DNA of 64,000 nt from positions 62,001 through 126,000 of the forward strand of contig NZ_BDCC01000058.1 of the NCBI RefSeq assembly GCF_001613305.1. The letters are read 5' to 3'. The stretch's first letter is position 1, and each line of letters opens with the position of its first letter. The notes under the pieces are model-generated. The model saw only the letters and a list, made by a program, of their open reading frames with translations, did no database searches and was not told where the DNA came from. Below are positions 61,065 to 64,000 of this stretch, piece by piece. Position numbers and translations under genes: made by a program. This stretch comes from Nocardia vaccinii NBRC 15922. GTDB lineage: Bacteria; Actinomycetota; Actinomycetes; Mycobacteriales; Mycobacteriaceae.

Positions 61065-61148
61065 GGCAGCATCCTTGGATAGATGATCTCGGTTGCGTGT
61101 CCGCGATAGACGCGGACACGACTGAAGAGCGCTTTCTCATCACCAGGT

Positions 61149-62369
61149 CTAACTGCCGCCCGTCGCTTGCCGGTACGCCGGCATGACATCCTGGAAGCCA
61201 GGCTGTGCGCGGGTGAACTCGCCGTTTTCGACCTTGTACCAGACGAAGCTGCTGTTGAACGTTCGCGAGATATTCGGATCCGCGGCCTTATCGCAGAAGT
61301 TGAGTACCGGGGCAACGGATCCGATATCTACTTTGCACGCCTTGTTGAGGGCGTCGAACATTGATCCGTTGGTGATGTTGCCCTTGATGGTCTTGGCCAC
61401 CGTTTCGAATACCTTGAAGGCCAGGTACGTGCGTTCCACGCTGCCGTCACCGAGGGTGTCCTCGTACTTGCCGAGGTTTCCTGCCGCGTGCTCGACCTTC
61501 TTGTACTCGTCCCAGCCCGGATCACTGATCGGCGGGAAGTAGCTGTCCGACAAGAGCCCGTTGGTTTCCTTGGGGAACTGTTTCACGAGCTGCGCGGTGG
61601 TGCCCGCCGGCTCGTGTGTGTAGATGCGTCCCTTCCACTGGCCGAGTACGCCGAGCGTGTCCAGTGCGGGGATCATCTGGACGGCGTCGGCGGTCGTCCA
61701 GGACAGGATCAAGCAGTCGGGATGGTTCGCGGTGAGTTGGGTGACGTATGGAGCCATGTCCGTGGTGCCGGGCGGGTAGATCGCCTTCGACACAATAGGC
61801 ACTTTGGCGTGGTCGAGGATTTTGCTGACATAGGGAAGCCAATGCGGCTCGGACTGCTGGTTGGCAGCAAAGCCGATCGATTTGCACGCCGGGTTCTGCA
61901 GCGCGTGCACCGCAGAGGCGACGAAGAGCATCGCACCGCTCGTGATCGGGAAGGACATGGGGCTGGTGTAGTCGACCGGCAGTGAGACGGCTCCGCCGAC
62001 GAACGGAATCTTGGCCGCTTCGAGTACCGGGAAGATCTGTCCCGTGAGGGTGTTGAAGCCCCCGACCACGGATACGACCTTTTCGGCCACAGCCTTCCGT
62101 GCGCACTTCATCGACTCGTTCGGGTCGTTCTTCGAATTACACGACACGACCTCGATCTTCTTGCCGTTGATACCACCAGCCTTATTGACCGGGCCTGCGG
62201 CGTTCTCGACGATCGTCGGCAACTGCTGGTAGTCGAAGCTCGGATTGTCCCAGTCGCTGATCACCATGATCTTGGTTGTGTCACCCGAGCCCGACCCGTT
62301 GCTCAAGCCGCAGGCGCTCAAGCAGACCATGGTCAGCGCCATGAGCGGCGCCGCCAGTTTGCGTTTCAT
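61149..62369 (-). CDS. ABC-transporter substrate-binding lipoprotein (Liv type)
   Basis: The 406-residue protein starts at ATG 62369 after GAGGAAAA and has a lipoprotein signal (MVCLSAC, Cys20 acylated). Its fold matches the type I periplasmic binding proteins of LivJ/HAAT type (VVGGFNTLTGQIFPVLEAAKIPFVGGAVS, CLILSWTTADAVQMIPAL). It captures the substrate for the fused LivHMG transporter 84 bases downstream. The ligand is not known; the cluster suggests a carboxylated or alcoholic catabolic substrate. Confidence 0.9.
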   Translation of the reverse strand: MKRKLAAPLMALTMVCLSACGLSNGSGSGDTTKIMVISDWDNPSFDYQQLPTIVENAAGPVNKAGGINGKKIEVVSCNSKNDPNESMKCARKAVAEKVVSVVGGFNTLTGQIFPVLEAAKIPFVGGAVSLPVDYTSPMSFPITSGAMLFVASAVHALQNPACKSIGFAANQQSEPHWLPYVSKILDHAKVPIVSKAIYPPGTTDMAPYVTQLTANHPDCLILSWTTADAVQMIPALDTLGVLGQWKGRIYTHEPAGTTAQLVKQFPKETNGLLSDSYFPPISDPGWDEYKKVEHAAGNLGKYEDTLGDGSVERTYLAFKVFETVAKTIKGNITNGSMFDALNKACKVDIGSVAPVLNFCDKAADPNISRTFNSSFVWYKVENGEFTRAQPGFQDVMPAYRQATGGS

Positions 62370-62426
62370 TGTTTTCCTCATTCGGTGAGTTGCGCACCAC
62401 GTCGTGCGCGAGCTGGCGGGCACTGG

Positions 62427-63155
62427 TTAACCCGCGAGGTATTCGGTCTCGATTTCGTCCATGCGGGACCACAGTTCGCGAGCGCTTCCGGACAGGACGA
62501 TGCGGCCCTGCCGCAGAACACAGGCCCGATCTGCGACTTCGAGAGCCTGCCGGACGTGCTGCTCGACCAGCACCACGCCGCAGGACTGTTGGTCGGCGGC
62601 GGATCGCACCGCCTGAAGCAAACGTTCGACGATGAGCGGCGCGAGGCCGAGCGACAGCTCATCGATGAGCAGCACTTTGGGATTGCGCCCGAGAGCCCGG
62701 GTCAGCGTCAGCATTTGCTGCTCTCCACCGGAAAGCATGCCGCCGCGCACGTTCAGCCGCGTCTCCAGTTCCGGGAACTGCTCCAGCGCTGTTGCCACGT
62801 CGACTCCGCCGACTCGCAGGTTTTCCGCGACAGTCATGTTCTTGAAGACAGAGCGCTCTTCCGGCACGAACCCGAGGCCCAACCGAGCGCGCCGAAACAG
62901 GGGCGCATCGGTCGGGGACCCGTGCAGCAGCACCGACCCGCTCTGGAGCGGGAGTTCTCCCGCGAGCGCAAGGAGGGTTGTTGTCTTGCCGGCGCCATTT
63001 GGGCCGAGGATCGCGACGATCTCTCCCGGCTGGACGGCGAGGTCGATATCCGTGATGGTCGCGCGATCGGGGGTGTACCCGGCACTGATCGCCCGGGCCT
63101 CGATGACAGGAACGACGGGCCCAACCGCTTCGGCGGTCTGTGCTGGTCTCGTCAT
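62427..63155 (-). CDS. livF: LivF-type ABC ATPase
   Basis: The 242-residue protein has Walker A LGPNGAGKTTT near residue 50, Q-loop region, signature LSGGEQQML, Walker B VLLIDELSLGLAP and H-loop VEQHVRQAL. This is the second ATPase of a Liv-type importer. ATG 63155 follows AGGAG. With the LivHMG fusion and binding protein it completes a five-function transporter in three genes. Confidence 0.92.
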   Translation of the reverse strand: MTRPAQTAEAVGPVVPVIEARAISAGYTPDRATITDIDLAVQPGEIVAILGPNGAGKTTTLLALAGELPLQSGSVLLHGSPTDAPLFRRARLGLGFVPEERSVFKNMTVAENLRVGGVDVATALEQFPELETRLNVRGGMLSGGEQQMLTLTRALGRNPKVLLIDELSLGLAPLIVERLLQAVRSAADQQSCGVVLVEQHVRQALEVADRACVLRQGRIVLSGSARELWSRMDEIETEYLAG

Positions 63156-63257
63156 TTCACTCCTACAGTTGAGTCGGTCTTGCCGGTCAGGGCGGACAAC
63201 CACCGCTCTCTGCCTGACTTGCGATTTGGTGGGCATGTGCACATGTCGGTGCGCGGC

Positions 63258-64000
63258 TCAGTACCCTCCGGGCTCGGCATTGGGCGGCGCCGGGATCAGC
63301 GGGTCCTTCCTGGAGGTGTCCAAGAGGAATCCATTCGGCCGGAGCATCTCGACGGGCACCTTCGGACTCACTCCGGGCGGGTAGTGCTTCCCGTCGACCG
63401 GCCAGTCGTAGCCCTCGAGGTCGTCGGTGTCCTTTCCCAGGATCTGTCCGGAGTTCTCGTACTCGGCCAGGACCGCGTTCAGTCCGAATCGCTGCACGGG
63501 GCACACCTTCATGCAGATCGAGCACCCCGAGGCCTGCGCCATGATGGGCAGGCATCGCTTGGTGTTGAGCTTGGCCTTCACCACGCCGCGGTGTTCGCTG
63601 CGAGTAGCCGGAATCGCACCTACCGGGCAGCGGCGCACGCAGATCTGGCATTTGTCGCACACGCCTTCGATCCCGTAGTCGACGGGCTTGTCGGCCGAGA
63701 GCGGGGCATTGGTGGACATGACGTGCAACCGCGCACGAGAGCCCGCGGCGGGTGTCAAAAGCTGGCCATTGAGCCCGAGCTGCCCCAGCCCAGCTTCGAC
63801 GGCGTAGGCGATGGTGAGCGATTCGCCGATATATCCCTCCGGACGGGCGCGGTAGCCGCGAGCCGTCAGCCATTCGGCCGCGAGCAACATGCGGCGTTCG
63901 AGTTCGCCATAGGCAGCGAGAGCGGCGCGCTCCGAGCGGATCGACGGCACCTGCTGGGTGGACTCGTAGTTCTGCTCGATGATTCCCACGACGATGACGT
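63258..64000 (-). CDS. Iron-sulfur protein of the QueG/reductive-dehalogenase type, N-terminus beyond the window
   Basis: The frame runs open to the right edge, so only the C-terminal 247 residues are visible. They contain two 4Fe-4S motifs: CDKCQICVRRCP (C-x2-C-x2-C-x3-C) and, later, CL...GCSICMKVCP. Between the N-terminal part and the clusters is GLGQLGLNGQLLTPAAGSRARLHVMSTNAPL, the pattern shared by QueG and RdhA-like corrinoid enzymes. The C-terminal tail is longer than in QueG. It may be the start of a reductive dehalogenation step or an electron-transfer protein of the pathway. The start codon is not in the window. Confidence 0.75.
   Translation of the reverse strand, partial: VIVVGIIEQNYESTQQVPSIRSERAALAAYGELERRMLLAAEWLTARGYRARPEGYIGESLTIAYAVEAGLGQLGLNGQLLTPAAGSRARLHVMSTNAPLSADKPVDYGIEGVCDKCQICVRRCPVGAIPATRSEHRGVVKAKLNTKRCLPIMAQASGCSICMKVCPVQRFGLNAVLAEYENSGQILGKDTDDLEGYDWPVDGKHYPPGVSPKVPVEMLRPNGFLLDTSRKDPLIPAPPNAEPGGY

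Noticed and set aside
1..64000. CRISPR arrays, rRNA genes, prophage structural genes, biosynthetic megasynthases other than fas
   Set aside because: I looked for regularly spaced repeats, rRNA motifs, capsid/tail-type genes and NRPS/PKS modules and saw none.

Overview
The window reads as chromosomal DNA of a high-GC, mycolic-acid actinomycete, most likely Nocardia or a close relative. The evidence is a single-chain type I fatty acid synthase of about 3,140 residues next to acpS, a lone MCE-family lipoprotein, an F420-type PPOX protein, many TetR regulators, frequent GTG/TTG starts and at least two leaderless-looking promoters. The genus is an inference; there is no rRNA in the window.

0-13 kb: a compact divergent locus that I do not recognise as a described system. 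Two uncharacterised proteins run left (one leaves the window). Seven genes run right: a coiled-coil membrane protein, a coiled-coil protein, a ClpB-like AAA+ ATPase with a degenerate first half, a small radical SAM protein, a zinc-ribbon/FHA protein, a PP2C phosphatase and a Ser/Thr kinase. Most junctions overlap by about 1-14 bases, so the genes are probably translated together. A small membrane protein (opposite strand), an 834-residue TPR protein and a metallo-beta-lactamase-fold hydrolase follow. This kinase/phosphatase/FHA/AAA+ set is the best candidate here for an undescribed system.

14-35 kb: mostly ordinary chromosomal genes. They include a PPOX protein, a NYN/PIN-like protein, a SnoaL-like protein, an ogt/2-oxoglutarate oxygenase pair, a membrane-anchored phosphate-binding-like protein, and an acyl-CoA dehydrogenase divergent from a TetR gene with a clear palindromic operator between them. 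Next come the MCE lipoprotein, a TetR/P450/ferredoxin group, a baeRF-type protein, a secreted glycine-zipper protein, a NarL-type two-component system, an excalibur protein, a Bcp peroxiredoxin, a DUF7159-like protein and another TetR.

35-45.1 kb: acpS and fas, both running left, with a strong terminator after fas. Fas carries AT, ER, DH, MPT, ACP, KR and KS activities in one chain; AcpS would load its ACP domain.

45.5-49.3 kb: tRNA-Leu(TAG) followed by a small integrative cassette of overlapping genes (CxxC mini-protein, AbrB-like protein, tyrosine integrase, cut-off fourth gene), then a truncated IS3-family element and a second copy of the glycine-zipper secreted protein.

49.6-64 kb: a catabolic-looking cluster with less extreme GC bias: MFS transporter, acyl-CoA synthetase, F420/flavin LLM oxidoreductase, TetR, aldehyde dehydrogenase, GMC oxidoreductase, a branched-chain-amino-acid-type ABC importer in which LivH, LivM and LivG are fused into one 924-residue protein, its binding protein and LivF, and an iron-sulfur protein of the QueG/reductive dehalogenase type that leaves the window. 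An inverted repeat of GTTCGT half-sites lies before the TetR gene and before the LLM gene, suggesting one regulon. The likely logic is uptake, oxidation of an alcohol to aldehyde to acid, CoA activation and entry into central metabolism; the substrate is unknown.
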